Assembly (NCBI GenBank): GCA_037179385.1 | Contig: CM074179.1 | Location: 28,836,046-28,900,045 of the forward strand | Reading direction: 5' to 3' | Length of the DNA stretch: 64,000 nucleotides | Source of the DNA: Holothuria scabra | Lineage: Eukaryota > Echinodermata > Holothuroidea > Aspidochirotida > Holothuriidae | Part shown: piece by piece, positions 54,290 to 64,000 of the stretch | Numbering within the stretch: the first letter of the stretch is position 1 | Layout: each line of letters opens with the position of its first letter | The notes under the pieces: generated by a model | Databases searched by the model: none | The model's input: only the letters and a program-made list of their open reading frames with translations | Told to the model about the DNA's origin: nothing | Program-made: the position numbers and the translations under genes

Positions 54290-56363
54290 ACAAAATTCCA
54301 GGGTTTTTCCAGGCTTTTTCAGGATTTCTCCAAATTTTTCCAGGTCTCAAAAGCCCACAGTTGAAATGAAATCATTGAAAGAACGATAATTTATTGACAC
54401 AAAATGTGGTCTCCCCATGTTTATTAACACCTTACATGACAGTAAAATGTAATACATCTAGTGGCACATAGCATCATGCATGGTTTTCAAAAAATATTGT
54501 AAACGGTTAAATCTGGTGCATTTGTCATGAGCAACATGTATTGGTTAGAATATGTAGGATCGAGTCAAAAGTTTGCTAGGAGTTTTTCTTTTTGTTGCAG
54601 TTGTTTAATAACTTCAGGTAACCCCCCTCAATTTCCTTTGCTTTTCTTCGAATAGCATTTGCTTTTTACAACACGTGGAAACTTGGATCTTCAGCCTTCT
54701 TTTCGAGCAACTGTGAAAAATATGGGGCAATGCCAAAGCATGTGAAATACATTGCTTTTGTTTCACCACTGACTTTGCTATATTAGAGTCTGGAAACATT
54801 CGTTGAAAAATTGTACAGCAGAATAGTTTGATGACACCATTTTGAGCGTCCGTAAAACTTCACCTGTTCGTGTTTCAGTTTTTGAAACATAATATGATGC
54901 AATACAAGTGGGTGCTGATTGAGCAGATGAAGAAGATTGTGTAGAATGCTCAGATTGTTCTCTGAAGAAATTTTGAATATTATGCTGTTGGCTGCTATTA
55001 GAAACCCTTTGCTTATGCTTTTTTCCCTCACTATGAGATTTCCCTGCTGTCTTTCCCATTGAAGTCAAATCAATTGTTGAATCACACAGTTTACAATGGG
55101 CATGATTAGGTGTCTTTCCACGTTTTAACAACATATTAAGTACTGGGTCAGTTCTCCAACTATCTTGGAAAGTGCAGCCTGGCATCTGAAAAACATAAAG
55201 AAAACATGTTAATATTGCTCTCGTTATTGATCTTGTTTTTTCGAAATGAGCATGTAACACTGTACACTGACTACTGGAATGTTGGAGCAAAAGGTTCTTA
55301 ACCATTAGGGTGTCCAACCAGTGAGCACTCCCCATTATTAGTATCTCATTGTCTGTTACAAAAAGTACCTTCACTTCCCCTTTAAGTTAGTGTGTGACCA
55401 GAAAAGTCATAATGAGCCACTGTGCAGACGCCTAACCGATGCTCAGTAATGAAAGTCTTGCAGACTTGCAAAGGCGTGCAATAAATAGCAGAGAGACTGT
55501 TGTTCCTAAATCGTGAACTAGGCCCGTTTATTCCTAATAACTTAATGTGTTAGGCTGTGGGCATGGACCCTACAATCTCTCTATACAGATACCACACTTC
55601 TTACTTTGCTACCAGTTCCAATCGATTTTCATACACTAACTGTGTAGGCTAGGCTTGGCCCAATATACAGCATGATAGGCATAGGCCTATGCTAAATTTT
55701 ATCGGCAAAATTTTTTAAAACTTAGCAATGTAAAGATTGAAACAAGTGTCACGGTAGGCTAGTAATAAACAAAGTTCTTTGATCAACAAACACAAGAAAC
55801 AGACACTGTTCAAATCACCAACTCTACATAGCCTAACTTAGGCCTAAACCTATACCTAATAACTTAGGCCTACTGTGTTAGCCTAACGTTACTGTTAGGC
55901 TATGGACGAGAGCCTATACGCAAGAAGCGCTACGTAACACTATATGCTCTTAATAACGTAATATGTTAGGCTATGAGCAAGGGCCTACACACAACTCAAC
56001 ACAGGCACTTCACTCTTGTTACTTTGTTACGATTTCTTATCAAACTTCGTAGGCCTATGCATACTGTGTAGGCTAGGCTTAGCAGACTATATATAGCCTA
56101 ACGTAGGCCTATGTAACGCTACAGCGCGACAATCCTAACACTCGACTAAGTTAGAAATTTCATCAGCAGAAATCTTTAGACTACCGCGATGAACAGATTG
56201 AAACATTTGTCACAGCAGTACTTAACAAAGTTCTCTGATCAAAAGTGATAAAAAGAATCGATTAAATTGGTTTACTCACTTTGAAAAGACGAACGTAAAA
56301 CTCCGGTTGGGGCTCCAATGCTAACACTCACAAACTTGTGTGTGAGAAGGTGTGGGAACCCTG
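54266..56363 (+). mobile_element. 2.1-kb hAT-like element inserted in BEL pol
   Basis: The ends CAGGGTTCCCCC and, inverted, CAGGGTTCCCAC form a 12-bp terminal repeat with one mismatch. GGTAGT flanks both sides (54260-54265 and 56364-56369), and the BEL pol reading frame is continuous across the two flanks. The left subterminal region repeats 'tttttccagg'. A minus-strand zinc-finger protein fragment (54614-55194) resembles hAT-type transposase N-termini. The 6-bp TSD is shorter than the usual 8 bp for hAT. The right half (55.5-56.2 kb) is rich in 'taggcct' and 'gcctaacgtta' strings. Confidence 0.8.
54614..55194 (-). pseudogene. Zinc-finger hAT-like transposase N-terminal fragment
   Basis: A plausible acceptor (ttatgtttttcag) lies directly before ATG at 55186. 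The protein reads PGCTFQDSWRTDP, then a C..C-x14-H-x4-H-type finger with MGKTAGKSHSEGKKH (the C2H2/BED-like layout of many hAT-type transposases). A Ser/Gln-rich linker follows, then the 'SNYS ... MFPDS' region. A frameshift near 54790 moves the second part into the frame ending at 54614. The DDE catalytic domain is absent, so this is a truncated, inactive copy. Confidence 0.65.
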
Positions 56364-56369
56364 GGTAGT

Positions 56370-58140
56370 ACTCCGATGAGGATTGTGTTTAACAGCAGTG
56401 CCAGTTACAAGGGGCATGTGCTAAACGACTACTGGGCCAAGGGACCTGATTTAAATAACCAATTGATGGCCGTACTGATGAGATTCAGAAAAGAGAGTGT
56501 AGCTTTGGTCGGTGACATAAAGGAATTGTATCATAGTGTGGGTATCACCATACTTGATCAACTTTGCCATCGATTTCTTTGGAGAAATATGGAAATAGAA
56601 AGGCCTCTCAAAACATATTGTGTTACAGCGGTCACCTTTGGGGACAAACCAGCGGCGACAATAGCTATTTGCGCTCTCCGAAAAACCGCAGAGAAGAGTG
56701 AGAGTGAATTCCCGGAGGCAGCAGAAACTCGTAGGAGAAATGTCTACATGGGCGATGTTATGGACAGTTTGAGAGATGAGGATGAGGCTTTATACAGATA
56801 GGTCTCGTCAAATTGATGCCGTCCTAGATAGGGGAAATTTTAAAATAAAGGAGTGGACAGTTTCAGGCAGCCGGACAGTCAAGAGTGGACAAATGAAAGT
56901 GCTGGGCCTGGACTGGGATACTGTGACGGATGAGTTGTGGGTCGCTGGTGAAAGAATACTACCGCAGCAAGCCGAGTTGACAAAGAGGAAGTGTCTGAGT
57001 GTGATGAATTCTGTGTTTGATCCCCTGGGCTTATTATCACCTGTTACCGTCAGAGCCAAGATACTGTTGAGGGATCTGTGGGGAAAAGGGCTAGACTGGG
57101 ATGAACTGATAGACAAAGGTGACCAGCTGAAGTGGCAGGAACTATTCAATGATTTGAATGCCTGCAGTGACGTAAAGGTCCCCAGGTGCATCAAACCATT
57201 CAACAGTAGAGACGACATCGAACTTATGTTAGTCATGTTTTCAGATGCACCGGAGAAGGCAATGGGTGCCGTGGCATATTCGAGGTATGAATGTGATGAC
57301 GGGAGTTACAGTGCCACACCGTTGGCAAGCAAGAGCAGGGTTGCACCCATCCGTATCACCAGCGTCGTCAGACTGGAGCTAAGTGCTGCGCTGCTAAATG
57401 CTAGACTGGCCAAAACCATAATGGAGGAGACTGGAATAAAGTTCCAAAGAGTTCTGTATCTGGTGGACAGTGAGATCGTCAGATCCATGATCCAAAAACT
57501 TAGTTACGGATTCAAAACGTTTGTGGCTACAAGAATTGGAGAGATTCAAGAGTTGTCGGTCCCACAAGATTGGTGGTGGATATCTGGAGGAGATAATGTG
57601 GCTGACATAATTTCAAGAGGTCTCGACCCGGGGACATTGAGAGAAAACGAGCTGTGGCAAAGGGGACCTCAGTTGTTGCGGCTACCAGTTGAACAGTGGC
57701 CAGTTTCCCAAAGTTGTACCATTCATGAGATGCCTGAAAGAGTTGGAGTTGTTATGGAAGCAGAAGTCGAAGAGTTGCCTACAAATCCATTCCAGTTTGA
57801 GAGATATAGCGACTTTCGCAAGTTGCTGAGGGTTACATCCATAATGAAGAGGGTGGCTAAGAAGAAATCCTTCAGATCTGCAGCTATTGACATAAATACT
57901 GCAGAGTTCCGTGAGGCTGAGTCCTTTTGGGTCGCGGAGGCTCAACGACCTCTGGTGCAGCAGATGAAAAGAAATGCAACTCAGTTTTCCAAGACATATG
58001 CCACCCTCGGTCCGAGGCTGAGAGAGGATGGAGTGATTGTTGTCGGTGAAAGAGTAAAGAACCATGTGGAATTCAGCTACAGACAAGAAGTGGTTCTCCT
58101 TCTACCAAACAACCACCACTTCACCAAGCTGTATGCCTAG
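56370..58140 (+). pseudogene. BEL/Pao reverse transcriptase and RNase H region
   Basis: The RT starts at MRIVFNSSA and continues with LNDYWAKGPDLNNQLMAVL, LVGDIKELYHSVGI (first catalytic Asp present) and RFLWRNME. The catalytic YxDD motif reads YMGD, so the first Asp of the pair is replaced by Gly. A frameshift near 56790 leads to a 454-codon frame with VFDPLGLLSPVTVRAKILLRDLW and an RNase H-like segment (MLVMFSDAPEKAMGAVAY). It then runs to WWWISGGDNVADIISRG. The enzyme is dead on both counts. Confidence 0.85.
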
Positions 58141-58881
58141 ATGATCCATAGTGAGGGACACAATGGCGTCAGTACTACCATGGCAAAGATCAGATCTAGA
58201 CATTGGGTCACTCAGCTTAAACAATTGGTGACGAAGATGAGAAACAAGTGTATAAAGTGTCGGAAATATGATGGTGAGACCTCGGAGCAAAAGATGGCGC
58301 CACTTCCAGAGATGAGGCTCAAACCGTTTCCCCCTTGGACATGCGTCGGAGTTGACCTGTTTGGACCCTTTGTTGTCCGTGGAGAGGTCTAGAAAAGGGT
58401 CAGAGGCAAGGCCTATGGTGTAATATTTACGTGCCTAGTAACGAGCGCCGTGCACTTGGAGGTATCTTCTGACTACAGTACAGACTCGTTCCTGAAGTGT
58501 TTTCGCCGGTTTACGTCATTGCGAGGTTATCCCACCCAAATCTTCAGTGATTGTGGATCTCAGTTGGTGGCAGCGAAAGAGAGTTTGGGAAATTTTGGAG
58601 CCAGGCATGGAGTAGTTTGGAATTTCTCAGCACCGGATGCACCTTGGCAGAATGGGGTGACTGAGAGTCTCATCAGAGGTGTTAAAAAGGCACTATTTCA
58701 TGTCATGAGGGAACAAGTTTTTACAAGAGAGGAATTGCAGACTGTTTTCTTCGAAGTTGCCAGTTTAATGAACGGTCGACCCATTGGACAACATCCAACG
58801 AGTCCTCGAGAAGGGAGTTACTTGTGCCCTAACGATTTGTTGCCTGGTCGATCGTCTCTTGAAAATCCAAATGGCCCATGA
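58141..58881 (+). pseudogene. BEL/Pao integrase
   Basis: It follows the RT region in the same frame after a TAG. An H2C2-like zinc segment (HNGVSTT to CIKCRKY) precedes the catalytic core. VDLFGPF carries the first Asp, FSDCGSQL the second, and NGVTESLIRGVKKAL the Glu, so the D,D,E triad is present. A TAG at 58390-58392 interrupts the core just after the first Asp. The tail CPNDLLPGRSSLENP is typical of BEL. The protein would insert the cDNA but cannot be made intact. Confidence 0.85.
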
Positions 58882-59088
58882 GAAGCTGAGCCCACAGAAC
58901 CAGTGGACATGGCCAAATTGTTTACCAGTTCCCACTTGGTGATCACTAAAGCAGAAGTAATAACAGTCCAGCTGACCACAAGTGTGAAAACGCTGACTGT
59001 TTAGCTTATGAGCTTACTCCCTGCCTGCTAACAGGAAATGGATTGAAAATGCTTATCATTTCAATCGCAGGAAGCGTGTAGACCAAGA

Positions 59089-59188
59089 CCGGCCGCACAG
59101 AAGCGTTGATAGCGGTACCAGAACCAATTATAGCAATACTGACTCGTACTGCTATTGGGTAGCGCTATCAATGCTTCTGTGCGGCCGG
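59089..59188. repeat. 100-bp GC-capped hairpin (palindromic MITE-like)
   Basis: Arms of 26 bp (59089-59114 and 59163-59188), starting CCGGCCGCACAGAAGC, are complementary except for one base. Weaker pairing continues inward. No TSD was recognised. It lies about 200 bp beyond the BEL integrase remnant. Confidence 0.8.
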
Positions 59189-60380
59189 CACAGGCCTACT
59201 GTTAATAGCAGGATAGCATTTTGTCTTGATGTACAGTTTTATGAAAGTGGCTCAGTGTGTTATGCTCGGAAGAATTCAATGAGAGAAACTTTTATTTTGA
59301 ATTACTTATAGTTTCAACTCACCTTCAGTTGCTCATTCTATCAGCCTATAAAATTTTCCTTCCTGATAAAAAAACCGACTCGATTACCTGGCGTTCTGTT
59401 TTTTATGAATTAAGTCCGTCGTATGAAAAAGAAAGGCCCCTGGAACTTGATGTTTTCCACCCTACTTTAGTACCATATCTGGCGGCCGCGGTTATTTAGC
59501 TTTCGAAAAAAACTGTCCATAGTCTTGAGTTTTATGTGCTATGGCTGCATCATCTTGAGGGGTAATGCGCCATGTAGTAGTTCAGTGGCACAGGCATACA
59601 CAATATCAGCCGACAGGGACAGCTATGAAATTAATTCCTGTGCTGTTGAAGCTTACTGTAAGAGTAGTAACAACACACCGCGGCACACACATGAAACGTA
59701 CCCTTACCCCACCCAGTGAGCACACAAGTTTAATTTTCTATATGGCAGGGGCTACTTACCTGTAGTAAGGTATTTTTTGTGAACATATCTGCCTCTTTGG
59801 GGGAGGGGGTCTGACCTCCTGAGTCCTAGCAGGCTATTCCTTTGTAGGACCTCGCATTCGGGAGGGGCGGTAAGGGAACGGTCAAAAATCGTTCGTTATG
59901 AATCTTGGAAAAACACATTCCCCGGCAATAACAGTTTTTCCAGAGGTAAGCTAACTGGCACCTAGGCCTACAATGTACACATTACCCCCAGGCAGTGGGC
60001 AATGGGGATGGCACCACCTCTGTAAGTTGTTGGGGAAATCAGGTAATCTTAGGAAATCGGAAGCAGTCTGACCGAGCAACAGGGGCGCTCTTCCTCCCCC
60101 AACTGGCCGTCATGCGTGTTTTAGTACGCTTCAAAATGTTTCCGACGTAGCACCGGCCATTTTGCATCTCAGTCCGCTTCCAAAAGCAGAAATTTTCCTA
60201 ACGAGAGGGGACACCCCCTCTCTTCGACCTTTCCCCCAGTACAGCGATCCGTTCAAACCTTACACCCCTCTATTGAAACTTGTTTTCTCAGGCTTTCAAA
60301 GGTTATCCACTAAACAAATATCAGTTCTAAAAACGGTACACTTATAAAAAAGACCACCGGTACCTTCGTGTTGCCAATGT
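59189..60380. other. Unassigned non-coding DNA
   Basis: No supported gene or complete transposon. Frames of 60-80 codons show no domain. Confidence 0.35.
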
Positions 60381-60386
60381 CATTAG

Positions 60387-60640
60387 GCCGGCGTGAAGCC
60401 AAGGGGGAGGGGCGAAGGGGGTAGCACTGCCACTCCCCTTGTTTTTACAATATTGCTAGTGTTTCCCCTACTTATATGGGATAAATAGGCCTGGAATTTG
60501 TTATTTCCGTCTATCTGTGACACCTTTTTGGCCAAAATTTCTCGCAGCCCGCGCCAACAGGCGATGGTGCGGAGGGCTGAGAATCTGTCTATGGGCTGAG
60601 TCACTCCCTTGACAAATTCCTGGCTACGCCCTGTTAATTG
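60387..60640 (+). mobile_element. Possible hAT-like remnant
   Basis: The left string 'CCGGCGTGAAGCCAAGGGGG' and right 'CCTGGCTACGCCCTG' look like decayed inverted termini. Internal 'gcgccaacaggcgatggtgcgg' resembles the GCGGAGCG unit. No TSD. Confidence 0.3.
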
Positions 60641-61551
60641 AAGGCATCCATAGAGTTGGATAATAGGAACTAGAGGGCGGACTCCCCAAAACAGCTGTGA
60701 TCGCATGGGCACTCAGTACCCATATTCTATCTGGGCAACAGACGCATTGCTTACATAGAGATTCATACAAATCACATGCACATGAACGTCCAAAAATTTG
60801 ATTTCTAAAATCATCTACTTCTATCAGAAAAGGAGGAGGATGTAGTGATGGTTACGTATTTTATTCTTGTTTAAGTTTAAAAAGACGCATTTTTCTTCAC
60901 CTAGTGCGAACATGTTACTGTAACACAGTTAGTATGCAATAGGCCTATATACGTAGTATACAGTATATATTACGCCTAACGTTACTGGATAGTTTCTGAA
61001 TCTAAATAATCCACTCTCCTTCTGTAAGCTTTGTGCATGGAGCCTTTTCACGATGCAATGAGATGTCATATAAACAAGAGGTCTTTTTACACTGGCGGGG
61101 CTAGAAATTTAGGTCAGATGGGGCAAAAATGGCCTACAGGGCGTGTTATTAATTAGCAGCAGGCTGTAAAACAGTAGCGCCTTAGTTAAAAAGAGCTGGC
61201 ATGCAATTTTGGTCTGCTAGGGTGAGGGTTGCAGTAATTTTAACCATACTTTGCCACTTCCTTTAAAACTCTTAACAGGTGGTAGGGTGTCTACAGTCCC
61301 CAAGTATGTTTGAGACAAATTTTTGGAGCCAAATTTGTAACTGACTAAGGTCTGATGCCTCAAATTTATGTACATGTGTAACGTTAGGCTATATATGCCT
61401 ACTGGGGCCTAATCAAGCTTGATTCTGTTGCACTGGAAAGGTACATTACTTGGGGAAATGGTGAAATATGTTAGTGTTTAATTCCTTGATTCAGTTTAAC
61501 TTACTTTTACCAACACTTAAAAGAAGAAGAAGAAAAAAAAACATTGAATAC
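60641..61551. other. Unassigned non-coding DNA
   Basis: Nothing recognised except a short A-rich (AAG)n stretch near 61520. Confidence 0.35.
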
Positions 61552-61765
61552 CTGATGCCAGTCTTGAGTTGTAGGCTGCTATAGTGTACTATGCTACGGG
61601 TTGCATTTGGTTTTAATACATAATCTTCACCCCAAACAGAAACTGATGGTTTCATTTTTTTCTTGCACTTGCAGGGAGAAAACCAAGGGATGTCAGATTC
61701 ATAGTGCTGCTGGCCATGGACTGTTTCCTGTACTTTACGCTGGATGTGGTCATGTCTAAAGGCAT
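61552..61765 (-). CDS. Candidate internal exon of an unknown gene
   Basis: On the minus strand a 214-bp open segment is bounded by a good acceptor (cttgtgtggcag, before 61765) and a donor (CATCAG|GTATTC, after 61552). It encodes about 70 residues of protein-like composition with PWFSPCKCKKKMKPSVSVWG and NATRSIVHYSSLQLKTG. Phases are 1 at entry and 2 at exit. No partner exon was found in the window and no family is recognised. It could also be a transposon exon. Confidence 0.25.
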
Positions 61766-61802
61766 CTGCCACACAAGCAGATAATGAAGTGAACAAAGAC
61801 AT

Positions 61803-62520
61803 TTAAAGCTTGATTCTCTCACCCCAAACTATAATTTTTGTAGTTAGTCCACATCCACAGAAATTGCCAATTGGCTCTACTCTTTGACTGAAAGCAAGTT
61901 CAAAAAGTGCAGAGTACAGAACTGATACACACTGTACTGAGAATGTTTGATTACACGCTGGGATCAAGTATGATCACCCTGAAGTAACAGACTGAGATTG
62001 TGTCTGGATGAGGATGAATTTTAGGCAGAGGAGGGATCGAGGGGCTTATTGAAGAAGGTTAAGAGAATTGGAACTGCTTGGGTGTCATCTTTTAAGTCCA
62101 GGTTCACTTAACCTACAAAGTGTCAACTGACTTTTAATTATCATCATCTACACCTTGAATATTTTGAAAGAAAATGTTAATTCTGGATCACCATACCTTG
62201 CAATTACTGGAGTTTAGACAGTTGCAATGAGGGAGAGATTCAACAAGCCAAAGCAAAATTATGTGAAGCAATAATGTCAGCTGCTGGTGAAAGACTGCAT
62301 TCTTTATTATACTTGACAACAGTTTTAAAGACTTCCAAGTGCCCAGAGAAATTAGAGAAGTACTGTAACATGTGACTGTGATTGGACTAAAATGGTTGGT
62401 AGAATTGAACCTATTTAACATTGTTTGAAGAAGAAGTGGATCAGACAAATGTATACTGTACATGTAGGCCTATTCATGTTCTGCTTCTTACTCTTCATGC
62501 ATGCCAGTAAACTAGTGCTT
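61803..62520. other. Unassigned non-coding DNA
   Basis: No supported feature. Confidence 0.35.
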
Positions 62521-62531
62521 CAAGTTTCTGC

Positions 62532-62720
62532 CAGTGTTGTAACAAATCAGCACTCACGTCACGTACTTCTCTCAAAATGATAGTGACTCGATAGAATTCA
62601 GGAGTTATTTCCGCATTGGAATAGTTCAGTGACTCGAGTCAATGACTCGAGTAGAGCCACTTAAAAGTTTGAAAATTGGTGACTTGAGTCACTAGATTTA
62701 GTGACTCGATTACAACACTG
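62532..62720 (+). mobile_element. 189-bp hAT MITE of the CAGTGTTGTAA family
   Basis: The ends CAGTGTTGTAA(C/T) are inverted repeats. Flanks GTTTCTGC (62524-62531) and GTTTCTTC (62721-62728) match at 7 of 8. Internal 'gtgactcgagtcaatgactcgag' strings link it to the arms of the 31604-42312 composite. It shows what an uninterrupted short member looks like. Confidence 0.8.
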
Positions 62721-62729
62721 GTTTCTTCA

Positions 62730-63605
62730 AGCTCACTGTTGCCATTATGACAAGCTGAGAAGTATTTTATACAAGAGACACATATAGTAGGCTTTAGTTT
62801 GGCTTTAGTTAGGCTGTACAGTAGTTTGCATATCATGGTACCGGCCACATTGCAGCCTAAACCTTGGAAGGTACCGTGGGAAATTGTGGAGTGACATTTC
62901 AAAAAAATTCAAAGGTGCACTGTGGCTATTGCCAGTCTTCCCTTTCCCAAATTTTGCACTCCTTTTCAAATGGTTAGAAAGAAATTGCACCTGTAGCCCT
63001 ACTACATCATCATTCCTTATAGCTGTAAATTTAAAACATCTGTATGTGAAAAAGGAAGAAAAAGGGTACAAAAATAATACAATGTAGTAAAGAAATAGAA
63101 TGTCTGTTCAAATCTTCTCTTTTCAGTTTGGCATCTGTAGTTACAGTATTTTATTAGGTGCCCCTAATTCACAAGGCTCAATGAGTCACTTTCATGCGAA
63201 ATTTTAGTCAGCCGTAGAAGGGAGTAACGTTAAGTAACTTTTCTACCCACTGTATATCAAGCTGACTGATTCAATTGGCAAAAATATTCTGGTTCATCTT
63301 TTCAGTCAACCACTTACAACATATGACTAACAGCTGACCAGCTACTAAAATAAAATAACATCAGTCACGTCATGCTACTTGTGCTGCCCAGTCTATACTA
63401 CTTTACTAGGCATAGTTTTTAATTTGAGAATGAAAAAGAAAAAAAATGATAAAAACCCCTCCCCACCCAGTGACCCAGGTATTCAGTTTAGTAGAAGAAT
63501 ATGCCTTCCTTTTTAATGTCCATTTTTCAATCTCCACAGAAAATATGTAAAATCAAACATGAGAAAAATGTTGGAATGTTAGGATAGGCCTACATTTGCG
63601 ACTTC
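62730..63605. other. Unassigned non-coding DNA
   Basis: No supported gene or repeat. Confidence 0.35.
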
Positions 63606-63610
63606 ATTTG

Positions 63611-63796
63611 GGGGCGAGTTGTCTCCTCTGTTCGGAGTTTCATTAGGTGCCGAGCTGTCTGAGTAGCCAGCTTCATTAAGACGCCGAATTGTCTGTATAT
63701 GAAGGGCTATATGCTTTTAGTAGGTACCGAGTTGTCCGACTTTACAAAAGCACTTGGAACTGTGAGGCCGTTTTGTCTTACAAGGGCGAGTTGTCC
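63611..63796 (+). repeat. Degenerate tandem motif GCCGAGTTGTC
   Basis: Six copies (near 63612, 63647, 63681, 63724, 63764 and 63785) of a 12-13-bp core close to 'gtgccgagttgtc', spaced about 20-45 bp. A similar 'aggaagttgtccgac' occurs near 31475. Spacer sequence is not conserved. Confidence 0.55.
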
Positions 63797-64000
63797 TTGC
63801 CTGCATGAGTGCGTTCCTCGAACGTTACTCTTTTTATCACTGAAAAGCAAATTCAGCCCCTTGCCGACCATTTCTGTTGACGTGAAAAGTTAGAAAATAT
63901 CTTTACGCGTGAAAGCGAACAGCTTATGCCACTTTTTAGGATGAAATACACATTTTACAAGGACAAATAAGTCGCAGGTATTGAGCGAATCGATTTCTGC

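Larger units (their letters stand above)
52014..58881 (+). mobile_element. BEL/Pao LTR retrotransposon, degenerate, with two insertions
   Basis: Gag, protease, RT, RNase H and integrase regions follow in BEL/Pao order on the plus strand. The frame changes at several places and two in-frame TAG codons lie at 58138 and 58390. A SINE/LINE tail (52409-52513) interrupts gag and a 2.1-kb hAT-like element (54266-56363) interrupts pol just before the RT. I could not identify a pair of LTRs. Coding similarity stops at 58881, short of the usual C-terminal end. Confidence 0.85.

Overview
The window is repeat-dominated eukaryotic genomic DNA with no prokaryotic features. It contains spliced coding sequence, non-LTR retrotransposons, BEL/Pao and Gypsy LTR retrotransposons, a tRNA-derived SINE and many cut-and-paste DNA transposon remnants with intact target-site duplications (TSDs). 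The mix suggests a marine invertebrate, possibly an invertebrate deuterostome such as an echinoderm. That is an inference from repeat style, and the species cannot be named from this sequence. Only one convincing host gene is visible.

Region by region. 1-14 kb is non-coding, with dispersed repeats, an 829-bp (GAA)n tract, a tRNA-Glu-like SINE ending in a 345-bp (CTAA)n tail, and a hAT-like element holding a ~170-bp tandem array (10.9-11.8 kb). 14.3-19.1 kb, minus strand, holds a two-exon gene for a secreted, cysteine-rich protein of about 307 residues. Its 3.9-kb intron is mostly transposons. 20-24 kb holds two small DNA transposons and a decayed L1/Tx1-like LINE on the minus strand. 25-26.7 kb is a 144-bp satellite array interrupted by a MITE. 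28-31.4 kb is a TIR element with a 5-bp TSD that contains a truncated CR1/L2-like LINE.

31.6-42.3 kb is the most structured part. A hAT-type element has identical 8-bp TSDs (CAAATCCG) 10.7 kb apart. Inside it lie a second hAT-like element (31.9-37.4 kb) that contains a 5'-truncated L1-like LINE with a 14-bp TSD, a PIF/Harbinger-like element (38.0-39.3 kb) that contains a hAT MITE with its own 8-bp TSD, and another LINE fragment (39.3-41.7 kb). This is a transposon nest at least three levels deep.

44.4-49.5 kb has two ~300-bp-period tandem arrays in inverted orientation, flanking an unidentified minus-strand reading frame split by a hAT-like insertion. 49.5-51.1 kb is an internally deleted Gypsy element (LTR plus RNase H remnant). 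52-58.9 kb is a degenerate BEL/Pao element interrupted by a SINE/LINE tail and by a 2.1-kb hAT-like element carrying a zinc-finger transposase fragment. 59-64 kb is mostly unassigned, with a 100-bp hairpin, a candidate exon, a small hAT MITE and a degenerate tandem motif.

All element boundaries were read by eye from TIRs and TSDs. No database search was possible, so family names are by diagnostic motif only. No coherent new multi-gene system is visible. The unusual content is the architecture of nested transposons and tandem arrays.
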